Shown here piece by piece: positions 45,775 to 53,771 of a DNA stretch of 64,000 nt. The position numbers and the translations under genes are program-made. This stretch comes from Paulinella micropora (Eukaryota; Cercozoa; Imbricatea; Euglyphida; Paulinellidae). The first letter of the stretch is position 1; each line of letters starts with the position of its first letter. Below the pieces are notes generated by a model. That model was not told the origin of the DNA and did no database searches. It was given only the letters and a program-made list of their open reading frames with translations. The stretch covers positions 1 to 64,000 of the forward strand of contig WBZZ01004647.1 of assembly GCA_019918135.1 (NCBI GenBank). The letters are read 5' to 3'.

Positions 45775-46464
45775 ATTATAGGTAAATTTTTTTGGCTCCT
45801 TTCCCTTTGAAGCTCCTGATTGTATGAATTCCTTTTTTGGTTTCACTAACTTAGTATTTACAGCCGTAGCACCCATTAACGATACTGGGTCAAATGCGGT
45901 TCGGTAGTTCGTGGTTAGCTTCGCCGTCTTAGCCCTTTTCCCTTTTGGATTAATTTTAACGGCTACTCGGTCAATTACTCCTTCAATGAGGTCCTTAGTG
46001 CTACTGCCTTTATTGTATGTCGTCGCCCTCACACCCGTTTGTCGGCTCAGGTCTTTCGCTATTGTTCCACCTAACGAATGACCCGTCAGCTCTACATTAT
46101 CTTTTCCATATTTCTTTATCACTTCGTCAACCAGCTTCTGCTCTTCTTTATATCTCGGTGTTCTTTTTAATACTCCCTTTACCAATGCGACATCGGTTAG
46201 TAGGTCCCGCTTATCCACACTTCCTCTAAATGCTACAATAGCTTTACCATCTTTTTCATACACTGTTGATTTTTCTTTACTTGCTACTGGCTTCCATCCG
46301 TCCGCACCTTTTCTATCCGACGAGGACGAATAGACATCCTCTGACAAATCCGCACTTCCTCCATTCTGTTTCCTGTATGCCTTACCAGCTTTTTTTAATG
46401 CCTCCTTGTAGCTTATACCGTGTTTGGCAGAGTAAGCCTTTACGAAGGTAATCCATTGAGACAT
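45667..46464 (-). CDS. Class-3 lipase-like protein (265 aa)
   Basis: Alpha/beta-hydrolase of the lipase class 3 type: KAIVAFRGSVDKRDLLTD (oxyanion region), then the nucleophile elbow VELTGHSLGGTIAKDL at about residue 130, followed by a plausible Asp region (TNYRTAFDPVSLMGA). The His of the triad is not obvious. It starts MSQWITFVKAYSAKHGISYK, a helix also seen in small virus core proteins, then KAGKAYRKQNGG. It likely hydrolyses an ester, perhaps lipid during entry or egress. Its C-terminal part overlaps the polymerase gene on the other strand. Confidence 0.7.
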   Translation of the reverse strand: MSQWITFVKAYSAKHGISYKEALKKAGKAYRKQNGGSADLSEDVYSSSSDRKGADGWKPVASKEKSTVYEKDGKAIVAFRGSVDKRDLLTDVALVKGVLKRTPRYKEEQKLVDEVIKKYGKDNVELTGHSLGGTIAKDLSRQTGVRATTYNKGSSTKDLIEGVIDRVAVKINPKGKRAKTAKLTTNYRTAFDPVSLMGATAVNTKLVKPKKEFIQSGASKGKEPKKFTYNSTANVEAEWDAVIIVNELTARPFILINLFFNIRHM

Positions 46465-46516
46465 TCTATATTATTATTTATTTAATTTTTTTCCTACCAA
46501 CTATATACCCCCTACT

Positions 46517-46792
46517 ATGTCCGCCCTCACTAGACTGTGCGAGAAGTTCCAACAACTTTCCATTGAAGGCGAAAAAAAATCCTTCTCGTTGGAAGATGTC
46601 CAAAAGGTAATCCACGACGAAATAAAAGCGATTGAAGAAATGAGAAATGCTCAGCCGAACTCGTTTCATTTCGGGAAATACAAAGGTAAAAAAATAGAAG
46701 ACATCGCAAAGATTGACAAGCCATATATTGAATGGTTAGTTCGTCAACCGTGGTGTAGTAATAAAGACGAATTGAAAAAGTACATTCATTGA
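46517..46792 (+). CDS. ExoX-C-like small protein (91 aa)
   Basis: The C-terminal half reads SFHFGKYKGKKIEDIAKIDK, then YIEWLVRQPW, matching the short FGKYKGK...P.Y..WL...  module found at the end of exonuclease X-like proteins and as a stand-alone protein in many viruses. The N-terminal half is a helix (LEDVQKVIHDEIKAIEE). Role unknown; probably nucleic-acid related. Confidence 0.6.
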   Translation: MSALTRLCEKFQQLSIEGEKKSFSLEDVQKVIHDEIKAIEEMRNAQPNSFHFGKYKGKKIEDIAKIDKPYIEWLVRQPWCSNKDELKKYIH

Positions 46793-47424
46793 CGAATGAG
46801 ATACATTTTACCTCTAATATTGATTTCTTTTTTTATAATTCGCAGTATTGCTTTCTGTTTGTGAAAGTCGCTAAATTTGGTGAAATGCGGCTCTTTCAAT
46901 AAACCGTCTTCAACTTCTAATTCTCTATTCACTTCAAGGTATTGTTGAAGGATGTCTTTGAATTGTATGATGTCAAAGTGGTGGTCTACGTGGACATCAA
47001 CTCGCTCATATATATCACCACTTATTTCGCATATGTATCTGGGTTCTACGAATACATCAATAGCCACGATGTCAAGATATTCTTGTATTTGCGGTCTTAT
47101 CGTATTCCTGCTTGCTTCTTTTATCACTCTCGCCATTTTTTTTAATTTGCTAAGGCCTATGAGGTCAACACAGCAATTCCACGAAAACGGCTTACCATCT
47201 ACACGAAAGTGTTTTCTCCCAGTGGTCAAATTACTTTCAACATCAATGATGCCATTTTTTAGACAAGGGTGATGGGTTATTAGGTCTAGCACGAAATTGC
47301 CATCTTCTGGGTTCAGCACTTCACCATCGTTATATTTGTTTATCATTCTTCTTATGTAGGATTTGATAGATGTTTTTGTTAGAAACCGCCTACCACCCAC
47401 AACATACAACTTACGACTATACAT
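46786..47424 (-). CDS. DCL / DUF3223-type protein (212 aa)
   Basis: N-terminal ~100 residues match the DCL (DUF3223) fold: FLTKTSIKSYIRRMINKYND, GEVLNPEDGNFVLDLITHHP, CLKNGI, then KHFRVDGKPFSWNCCVDLIG. In plants this domain occurs in the plastid rRNA-processing protein DCL and at the C-terminus of Pol IV/V large subunits (family knowledge). The rest (IQEYLDIVAIDVFVEPRYIC...VDVHVDHHFDIIQFKDIL) is a separate region, possibly the DNA/RNA-handling part. It overlaps the end of the ExoX-C-like gene by 7 bp. An unusual cargo for a Polinton. Confidence 0.65.
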   Translation of the reverse strand: MYSRKLYVVGGRRFLTKTSIKSYIRRMINKYNDGEVLNPEDGNFVLDLITHHPCLKNGIIDVESNLTTGRKHFRVDGKPFSWNCCVDLIGLSKLKKMARVIKEASRNTIRPQIQEYLDIVAIDVFVEPRYICEISGDIYERVDVHVDHHFDIIQFKDILQQYLEVNRELEVEDGLLKEPHFTKFSDFHKQKAILRIIKKEINIRGKMYLIRQ

Positions 47425-47478
47425 ATTACTATATTATTACAGAAAAAAAATATTACAAAAATTAATTATATATTCACA
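47425..47478 (-). promoter_or_regulatory. Promoter-like TAATTAATTTTT ... AATATAG block
   Basis: On the minus strand, ATAATTAATTTTTG, then a T-run and TAATAATATAGTAATATG, stand just before the DCL-like gene. This is a clear example of the motif shared by many genes of the element. Confidence 0.5.
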
Positions 47479-47841
47479 TCACTGGTCTTCTAAGAAATTA
47501 ACGATAACACTCACATTTCCTCCATTCGCGGCAGTAGATACAGACTTTTGTAAAAATGTTAGATTTTCGCCAGGTGCGAGTTGTATGTCGTAAGTTCGCA
47601 GGTCAATAAGCTGGCTAGAAGTAGCATTAACATAAAGTTTAAGGATGACATCCGTTATAGTGGCACCACCAACGGCAGTCGCAGCGGTGTCCTTTGATAC
47701 CATTGAAGTTTTTGTATCAATATCAGCGAAGTTCTCCGCCGTAAGTGTTCCAGTCGTTTTCACAATTCGCACTATATTAACTTTGCTATCTTCGTTTGAT
47801 ATGCTCACGAGAGATGGATAAACAATTGAATAATTGGTCAC
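47479..47841 (-). CDS. Small beta-rich structural protein (120 aa)
   Basis: No named family. Ser/Thr/Val-rich (NIVRIVKTTGTLTAENFADI, DVILKLYVNATSSQLIDL) with the alternating pattern of a jelly-roll or cement protein. Overlaps the upstream 296-residue ORF by 4 bp, suggesting one transcript. Probably a minor virion protein. Confidence 0.5.
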   Translation of the reverse strand: MTNYSIVYPSLVSISNEDSKVNIVRIVKTTGTLTAENFADIDTKTSMVSKDTAATAVGGATITDVILKLYVNATSSQLIDLRTYDIQLAPGENLTFLQKSVSTAANGGNVSVIVNFLEDQ

Positions 47842-48728
47842 AGCATTAAAAGTTGTTTTATTTTTATGCTAATAATTGGACTTTCAGTGGTGCTCGCTGG
47901 CTCACTACCTTCCGCTTCGTTTGATATACTTGAATTAATAGTGTTGGTGCCCTCAATAAACATACTACAACTGGCTGTTTTTAATGTTTGATTAGCATTA
48001 CCAGTTCCATAATTTCTAATACAAGCTGAAAAAGGTAGGGTTGTATTTGAAAGACTAACACCCACATTCGCATTCGCATACCTAATTGTATGAACCAGCT
48101 GTAATTCTCCACTTGATGGATTTTCTATGTAGAACCTTATAGCACCAAAGCCGAGATATTGAAATTTAATCTGGAATACATTACCTTTGGTCCAGTCTAA
48201 GGCCGGCATAATTTTGGTTCCATCACACGGGTCATCCCAGTTCGCCTGTGCGATAAGTGTCGGCACCCCACCTTTAACACTGGCAATATTCATACCAGTC
48301 GCTCTTATTTTGTAAAAATAGAAGCCATTAGTAAAATCACTTTCACCTATGCCAATATATGAATTGTAGTCTTTCGTTTCATCAGTGGCCCATAAAGCAG
48401 TAAATCGTGTTAGAACTCCCATTCCAGTTCTGTATTTAATTCTTTTTTTACTCGTCAATACAGCATTCGCGGTCGTCTTCACATCTGTTTTAAGTTCGGC
48501 CATATTCGCATTAAATGAAATGGTAGCATCAGTTTGAGCTGTCGTCCATATTCGTGTATTGATAGTGTATGGGAAAATCTCTTGTAATACTGGTGTTAAT
48601 TGACCGACCAATGCTTCGCCGAAAGCGGTTTTCATACTATTGGTTTCAACATTGCCGTCATATCCGACTTTGACATTTATGAAGTCTCCGTCAGGGTCTT
48701 GTGCTATCAAATTTCTTTGGTGAGACAT
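47838..48728 (-). CDS. Virion-type protein with fibre-like beta domain (296 aa)
   Basis: Residues ~90-260 form a beta-rich domain (KRIKYRTGMGVLTRFTALW, SYIGIGESDFTNGFYF, VFQIKFQYLGFGAIRFYIEN, VHTIRYANANVG) of a type I associate with viral surface or tail proteins. The N-terminus (PDGDFINVKVGYDGNVETNS) resembles collar segments of structural proteins. Between the capsid gene and the 120-residue ORF. Probably a surface or vertex protein; unproven. Confidence 0.5.
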   Translation of the reverse strand: MSHQRNLIAQDPDGDFINVKVGYDGNVETNSMKTAFGEALVGQLTPVLQEIFPYTINTRIWTTAQTDATISFNANMAELKTDVKTTANAVLTSKKRIKYRTGMGVLTRFTALWATDETKDYNSYIGIGESDFTNGFYFYKIRATGMNIASVKGGVPTLIAQANWDDPCDGTKIMPALDWTKGNVFQIKFQYLGFGAIRFYIENPSSGELQLVHTIRYANANVGVSLSNTTLPFSACIRNYGTGNANQTLKTASCSMFIEGTNTINSSISNEAEGSEPASTTESPIISIKIKQLLML

Positions 48729-48837
48729 AGTAGGAGCTACAACCTCAAAAAATGTTTTGTTAGAGTTTCTATATTGTATAAAAAAATAAATTCACTATCA
48801 AAAATTAATTACTACCTCTTACCAAACTGGTGGTGGT

Positions 48838-50364
48838 TTAGTTTCTAGTAATGGTGCCATTCTTAACATTTACTTCTTGCTGAGTGATGACAAATGTGTA
48901 ATGATTGGCCGCAATATTAGCAGTTGTAGCAATAAACTCCCATCGTCGCTCGGTGTCTAGGGATAGTCCGCTGATTTCATTTTGGTCCTTGCTCCACAGC
49001 GGACGAGTATTGTCAAAGCTATCGCACCAAACCCAGTTGTATTGATAAACATTGCTATTCATCAAAGAAGAGCCTTCCAACTTCGGTTTAAGATACATAT
49101 AGTCTTCTAGTTTTCCAGTTTGACAATCAACATTGAATTCTTGAAGTCGTGCTCCGTCTAGTGTAGTATAAAAAGTTTGGACCTTTGAGCCGAGCAGGTT
49201 GCTATTGTCGTAGGCAGTGTTCTTATTTTCGGTTGTGTTGAAAACAGAATGATAAATCTTCTTAATTCGCCGTCCGTGTCCTCTGTCAAATCTAAGGATG
49301 ACATTTTGAGAAGTTGAAGCGAGCCCGACAGTATTTTTATACAAATAAGAATAATCAATGTTGAAGCTCATACCTTCGGGGCTCATAATCTTCTGTTGAA
49401 TTGATTGAACGACATCGGGATTGGTTTCAACTGCTAAGTAAAGGTTGAGATTAGTAATACTAACATTTAAATCAGCTGCCGCAACAGTGCCTCCGCCAGT
49501 GGAAAGAGCATCATTGTTGTAATAAAAGATTTTGGGTGTCTGCTGCCAAACAATCCGCATAGTCAAAATTTCTGGAAACATAATAGTTTTATCCAGAGCG
49601 AAAATTGTATTGTAAAGCATTCCAAGATTAATCTTAACATTAACACTTGGGCTGGCATTGCCAATAGTTCCAGCTGAAAAATACTTAGCCTCATTAAAAG
49701 CAACATTAACGAACTTGCTCGTGCCAGTCTCATTCGCAATAAGGGCATCATCGTGTCGGCGGGCATTTGTGGAGGGTTGTGCCATCCAAGCCTTTAATGC
49801 GGCCTGAACCTGAGCCTTAGCAACATCAATTCCCGCATCAATTTGTCCCGCCGCATTTCCTGCTACTGCCGAAGCGGTCAAGGCTGTTTGTAAGGCGGCC
49901 AACCTTGTAGCATCGCTAGCGGGTTGAAATGTAGTTGTAGCATTACACTTTTGAAGCATACAACCTGCTCCACTTCCATTATCGTGGTTTTCCAAAGCTA
50001 GTAAATCATCAATGGAGGTTTCGGGTTTCCAAATCATCTTAGTGATATTTCCGACTTCGTTAATGTCGCACAGATAAACACCACCTCTCGTAATCAATTG
50101 TATCTGCCTAATCGGGGCCAGGCAATCCATAAAGCATTTATTGTAGTTTCCAGCCTTCGCATCTGGGGCATAATTAAAACTCAAAACAGAGCGAGCCAAG
50201 TTGAAAGGACGGCTGATAAGGTCAAAGTTGCTTTCCTGTCCTCCTGCGGTAGAAACAGTGACAGTAATAGAACCCTCACGAGGGGTAAGCTTATTCAAGC
50301 GATAATAAGCACTGATGTAGTCAGTCCTGCTAAAATCTAGTTCGCCTCCGTGTTGTGTGGGCAT
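48838..50364 (-). CDS. MCP: Major capsid protein, double jelly-roll (508 aa)
   Basis: Length and arrangement fit Polinton-like virus capsid proteins. Conserved-looking blocks: DYISAYYRLNKLTPREGSIT at the N-terminus, FNLARSVLSFNYAPDA, CLAPIRQIQLITRGGVYLCD, a central MLYNTIFALDKTIMFPEILT, and the second-barrel block NVILRFDRGHGRRIKKIYHS with EFNVDCQTGKLEDYMYLKP. Neighbours are the penton-like gene, protease and ATPase, which supports the call. A hairpin sits immediately before the start. Confidence 0.75.
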   Translation of the reverse strand: MPTQHGGELDFSRTDYISAYYRLNKLTPREGSITVTVSTAGGQESNFDLISRPFNLARSVLSFNYAPDAKAGNYNKCFMDCLAPIRQIQLITRGGVYLCDINEVGNITKMIWKPETSIDDLLALENHDNGSGAGCMLQKCNATTTFQPASDATRLAALQTALTASAVAGNAAGQIDAGIDVAKAQVQAALKAWMAQPSTNARRHDDALIANETGTSKFVNVAFNEAKYFSAGTIGNASPSVNVKINLGMLYNTIFALDKTIMFPEILTMRIVWQQTPKIFYYNNDALSTGGGTVAAADLNVSITNLNLYLAVETNPDVVQSIQQKIMSPEGMSFNIDYSYLYKNTVGLASTSQNVILRFDRGHGRRIKKIYHSVFNTTENKNTAYDNSNLLGSKVQTFYTTLDGARLQEFNVDCQTGKLEDYMYLKPKLEGSSLMNSNVYQYNWVWCDSFDNTRPLWSKDQNEISGLSLDTERRWEFIATTANIAANHYTFVITQQEVNVKNGTITRN

Positions 50365-50368
50365 TTTT

Positions 50369-50397
50369 GTAAGTGCTTTTTTCCAAAAACCACTTAC
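50369..50397 (-). promoter_or_regulatory. Hairpin 4 nt upstream of the capsid start
   Basis: GTAAGTG (50369-50375) pairs with CACTTAC (50391-50397), extended by TTTTT/AAAAA inside. It would lie in the leader of the capsid mRNA. Confidence 0.55.
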
Positions 50398-50466
50398 GAA
50401 CTCAAAAACGATTTGTAAAAGGTTCCTATATTAATCCCCCAAAAAAATAAATAATTCTAAAATTAA

Positions 50467-51279
50467 TTATCTAGATTTAAGCAGATTAAAAAACGATGTA
50501 AATAAATTAAAATAATTCGTTTCCCTGTAAATCAACAATGTCATTACAATACCTAACCCGTTGAGATTAACTGGCTGGTCGTTTTCGTCAGTCAAGTAGA
50601 ACCGATACAAATTGCTTGAACTAGTTGATAGTCGTTTTCCGTATTCACTACCCGAGCCGTCGTAGATAACAGAGCCAAACGGTATTTCATTCGCGGTATA
50701 TATTTCCTGTAATACGTGATTATCGCCTTCGCCGACTAAATCTGACTGTAAATATAATGTTTTTTCGCCAGTCAAGATTATGACATTCGGCGACCTAATG
50801 GTATTATTAGCGAAGAAATATGTTGAGCCGCGCTCAAAACCCATTACTTCGTGAATGCGAGTTTCGCCGTCAAATATAAACCGCGGTTGAATGCCTCCAT
50901 TGTTAGCTACGGTAAATAATAGCTTGCCGTCTTCTGGGTTGGTATTGGTATTGTTGCTTGTTATTGTATATGTGTAGTCATTTGGGCTATCTGCGGTTAG
51001 CACCTCGGCCAGTTTATTCTTTAAGTTATTCATCGTGTAGTTTCCTTCGGGTATCGTAATTAGCGCCTCAAATCCATCTTCACTAAGTGTAAAAGTATTG
51101 TATGGCGAAGAAACAGAATAATACGACTTCGGCACATAGATATGTAAAATTTTACAATGCGTTGGGTTGTCTAGCGATTTCATATCAATGGAGTGAGTGA
51201 AATCACTATCCGTGCCGTTTATCCTATTTTTGCTATTGACATAGTAAATGTTAGAGCTCCTGCCTCCCCTATATTCCAT
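50467..51279 (-). CDS. Penton-like minor capsid protein, single jelly-roll (270 aa)
   Basis: N-terminus NIYYVNSKNRINGTDSDFTHSI and KILHIYVPKSYYSVSSPYNT, then ITIPEGNYTMNNLKNKLAEV, LFTVANNGGIQPRFIFDG and IYTANEIPFGSVIYDG. The SKNR start and IPEGNY..  L...L block are typical of Polinton/PLV penton proteins. It lies just upstream of the capsid gene on the same strand. Confidence 0.7.
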   Translation of the reverse strand: MEYRGGRSSNIYYVNSKNRINGTDSDFTHSIDMKSLDNPTHCKILHIYVPKSYYSVSSPYNTFTLSEDGFEALITIPEGNYTMNNLKNKLAEVLTADSPNDYTYTITSNNTNTNPEDGKLLFTVANNGGIQPRFIFDGETRIHEVMGFERGSTYFFANNTIRSPNVIILTGEKTLYLQSDLVGEGDNHVLQEIYTANEIPFGSVIYDGSGSEYGKRLSTSSSNLYRFYLTDENDQPVNLNGLGIVMTLLIYRETNYFNLFTSFFNLLKSR

Positions 51280-51349
51280 TGTAGGGACACCCTACGACCC
51301 GACTTTTTGGATATATATTAGAAAATATTTTTTTTTGTTTTTAATTACT

Positions 51350-52705
51350 TCAAATGTATGTGTCAAAGCCGTAGCCGTTCTGGACTTTCAACTCATCGGC
51401 TTCTTTTTCCTTCAAATCAGTCCAACCGCTAGCAAATTTAAAGCGGTTCCCTTTTGCTCGCTCTAAAAGAAACCGTATACTATGCCATCCGCAGGTATCT
51501 GTTGTGTCGCTTTGGTTTTTAACCTGATTAACCTTCATAAGTAGATATGTGTTCGGCTTACTCTTTTCAATAAGCTGTTTCATTTGGTGTAGAAATAGTT
51601 CAGTCGGCTTATACAGTGCGAGAGGGTCGTAGATTTCAATAGTGTCATCTTTAATTGTGTCAATCCAAACAGCAATCCAATGTGAGCCTGGTTGGCTAGA
51701 CTTATCCAAGTTCATTATAAAGCCATACTTCTTTCTTTTTTCTGGTTTCAGTTTGTTTATTTCGTCGCTCGCCACAGTCCCCAAATACCATTCGTGCTTT
51801 TTCATAATGTTGTCTATTTCATCCGTCATTAGCCCTCTACCTTCCCCCGCTAAGTTAACGGGTAGCTTTTGTTGCTCTTCTGTGGGTGGTTCGGTGGCTG
51901 GCGGTTGTTGTGGTGGTTCGGTGGCTGGCGGTTGTTGTGGTGGTTGCTCTTCTGTTGGTGTTGTTTGTTGCTCTTCTATTGGCTGTTCTTCGGTTGGTTG
52001 AATACCGAGATTATTTGAAACTTGATTTTTAATGTTTGGGTCGCTTCTCATTTCAGATACTAAGCTACTTACATAATCCTTCTTCTTCATTTTTTTCCTG
52101 TATTTACCCTTCTTCAAATATTTCTTAATTTTTGCTATTGTTAAAAGTTTGTGTATTAATTCCTCCATTGTTTTCGCCCCAGCACCAGCTTGGTTTATTC
52201 CCAAATAATCAGCGAGTTTCTTTCTCATTTCATTCTGGTCTATTCCTAAATCAATACCTTCATCTACTATAACTTGTGCCATACCCGCAGTCGTGTGTTT
52301 TCCTTTAACTTTTTTTGGCGGTGGTTTGCCCCGAGCTTTCATTTCTTTTTCCAAAGCAGGGCCCAAAGTTTTGGGTATATCCAATTTTGGATACGTGTAA
52401 TCATTTCTTAAACCTGCGGATATGTATGATACTTTGTCTTTAATTTCAAAGTGTTTCGCTTTGGCCTCCGCTAGTTTTTTTTCTTGTTCTAATTCTTTTT
52501 TGTATTGTTCCGCCAGTTCTTTCTGCTCATCTGCTGATTGGGCATCGGCTATTGCTTTCTCTATTCCTGTGCCAAGTTTGATAAATTCTGTTTTGCTCAA
52601 ACTCTTAATAAATTTAGTTGTAAAGCCAGCTTTCTTCATTAATTCAATGTATTTTTCTTTTAATTCCTTTTCAGCCTTTTTCTCTTCTTTTGTTTTCAAT
52701 GGCAT
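51350..52705 (-). CDS. Adenain-like cysteine protease with a long N-terminal region (451 aa)
   Basis: Maturation protease of the Ulp1/adenain fold. The C-terminal ~150 residues contain KHEWYLGTVASDEIN, the catalytic His in SQPGSHWIAVWID, the acidic partner near EIYDPLALYKP, and the catalytic Cys in DTCGWHSIRFLLERAKG. The first ~300 residues are helical and charged (KTKEEKKAEKELKEKY, ADYLGINQAGAGAKTMEELI) with a (QQPPATEPP) repeat, a long extension compared with stand-alone adenain. It overlaps the upstream 223-residue ORF by 10 bp. Confidence 0.75.
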   Translation of the reverse strand: MPLKTKEEKKAEKELKEKYIELMKKAGFTTKFIKSLSKTEFIKLGTGIEKAIADAQSADEQKELAEQYKKELEQEKKLAEAKAKHFEIKDKVSYISAGLRNDYTYPKLDIPKTLGPALEKEMKARGKPPPKKVKGKHTTAGMAQVIVDEGIDLGIDQNEMRKKLADYLGINQAGAGAKTMEELIHKLLTIAKIKKYLKKGKYRKKMKKKDYVSSLVSEMRSDPNIKNQVSNNLGIQPTEEQPIEEQQTTPTEEQPPQQPPATEPPQQPPATEPPTEEQQKLPVNLAGEGRGLMTDEIDNIMKKHEWYLGTVASDEINKLKPEKRKKYGFIMNLDKSSQPGSHWIAVWIDTIKDDTIEIYDPLALYKPTELFLHQMKQLIEKSKPNTYLLMKVNQVKNQSDTTDTCGWHSIRFLLERAKGNRFKFASGWTDLKEKEADELKVQNGYGFDTYI

Positions 52706-53367
52706 CTGCTTTTCTTCTGGTGCTTGTGGTGGTGCTTGTGGTGGTGCTTGGGTGGTCCTAGTTGTGGGGCTTGGGGTGGTGCTTGTGGTGGTCCTAGTTG
52801 TGGGGCTTGTGGTGGTGCTTGTGGTGGTGCTTGTGGTGGTGCTTGTATGTATTGAGGTTGGAAAGGTGGTAATAACATCAAATTATTTTTTCTATCTTGT
52901 TCAAATTTTACATCCTCTATAAGTTTTTGCTCTCTGTTCGCCTCCCTTATTAATTCTTCTTGTCTTTCTTTAATGTCGGCATTCTCCTTCCTCTCTATTC
53001 TTTTCTTATCATCTTCCGCCTGTTCTCTTAACTTCTTTTCCTTTTCTTCCTGCTCGTGTATTAGTTCATATTTTTTCAGCAGGTTGTTTTGTATCTGGTT
53101 GCGGTTCTCGTGTTCAAGGCGATTGAATTCGGACTTAACTATTCGCTCTTTTGCACGACCCCGCCGTTTGGGTTTGTTCATATATTTCAAAAACAGTTTA
53201 ACGATTTGAAGTGTTGAAAGGTCATTCGTTTTCTCGCCAAAGTTGAGATATGCCCGCTTACCTTTTACTTTAATATATGGTCGGCCATCTTTGGTTCTGT
53301 ATATCCTCGGCGGTCGTTGTTTTCGCAGAGACTTCGCCTCCGCACCTCCACGAGTTTTGGTCTTCAT
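52696..53367 (-). CDS. Charged coiled-coil protein with DGRPYIKVKGKRAYL motif (223 aa)
   Basis: The N-terminal YRTKDGRPYIKVKGKRAYL motif recurs in proteins of Polinton-like viruses (recalled, not searched). A long charged coiled coil follows (HEQEEKEKKLREQAEDDKKR), then a Q/P/A tract with repeated APPQ units (9-12-bp tandem repeats at about 52725-52850) and a His-rich tail. It overlaps the protease start, suggesting linked expression. Possible scaffold or core protein. Confidence 0.5.
   Translation of the reverse strand: MKTKTRGGAEAKSLRKQRPPRIYRTKDGRPYIKVKGKRAYLNFGEKTNDLSTLQIVKLFLKYMNKPKRRGRAKERIVKSEFNRLEHENRNQIQNNLLKKYELIHEQEEKEKKLREQAEDDKKRIERKENADIKERQEELIREANREQKLIEDVKFEQDRKNNLMLLPPFQPQYIQAPPQAPPQAPPQAPQLGPPQAPPQAPQLGPPKHHHKHHHKHQKKSRCH
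53322..53350. repeat. 29-bp exact direct repeat, copy A
   Basis: TTCGCAGAGACTTCGCCTCC plus nine more bases, identical to 54977-55005. This copy lies within the 5' coding part of the 223-residue gene. Confidence 0.85.
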
Positions 53368-53431
53368 ATTGTATATATTATTAGTAAAGAAAATAATAGA
53401 AAGTTTAGTTTTTTATTTGAGTGGCTTGTCC

Positions 53432-53734
53432 CTACCGAAATTTAACGGCTCCTCCTCGTTGCTTGCCGTATCCTTGCTTCATCGCGGCCTTTGCTACACG
53501 GTCCGCATAAGGCACTCCGACATCGCTAAGAAAAGTAGCACCCCTTGAAATCAATTGGTTTTTCTTGATAAATCTATTAGCATCCAATATCGCTTGTCCG
53601 ACTTTCTTCCAATTAACTTTGCCTCCTGTTTGTTTCTTTTTTGATTTTCTTTTCCCTCCTGCTTGGGGCATACTGGGATTGTAGCTGATGTTATAACCTG
53701 ATGGACTACTGATAATAACGGGTGATGTTGGCAT
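53432..53734 (-). CDS. Small basic Gly/Lys-rich protein (100 aa)
   Basis: Counterpart of 23024-23332 in copy 2: MPTSPVIISSPSGYNISYNP head, KRKSKKKQTGGK basic tract, GVPYADRVAKAAMKQGYGKQ and a final RGGAVKFR. Basic composition and Gly-Gly near the end suggest a DNA-associated core protein that could be trimmed by the adenain-like protease. Confidence 0.6.
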   Translation of the reverse strand: MPTSPVIISSPSGYNISYNPSMPQAGGKRKSKKKQTGGKVNWKKVGQAILDANRFIKKNQLISRGATFLSDVGVPYADRVAKAAMKQGYGKQRGGAVKFR

Positions 53735-53771
53735 CTATATAATGTTTGAAAAAAAATAAATAATAATAAAA

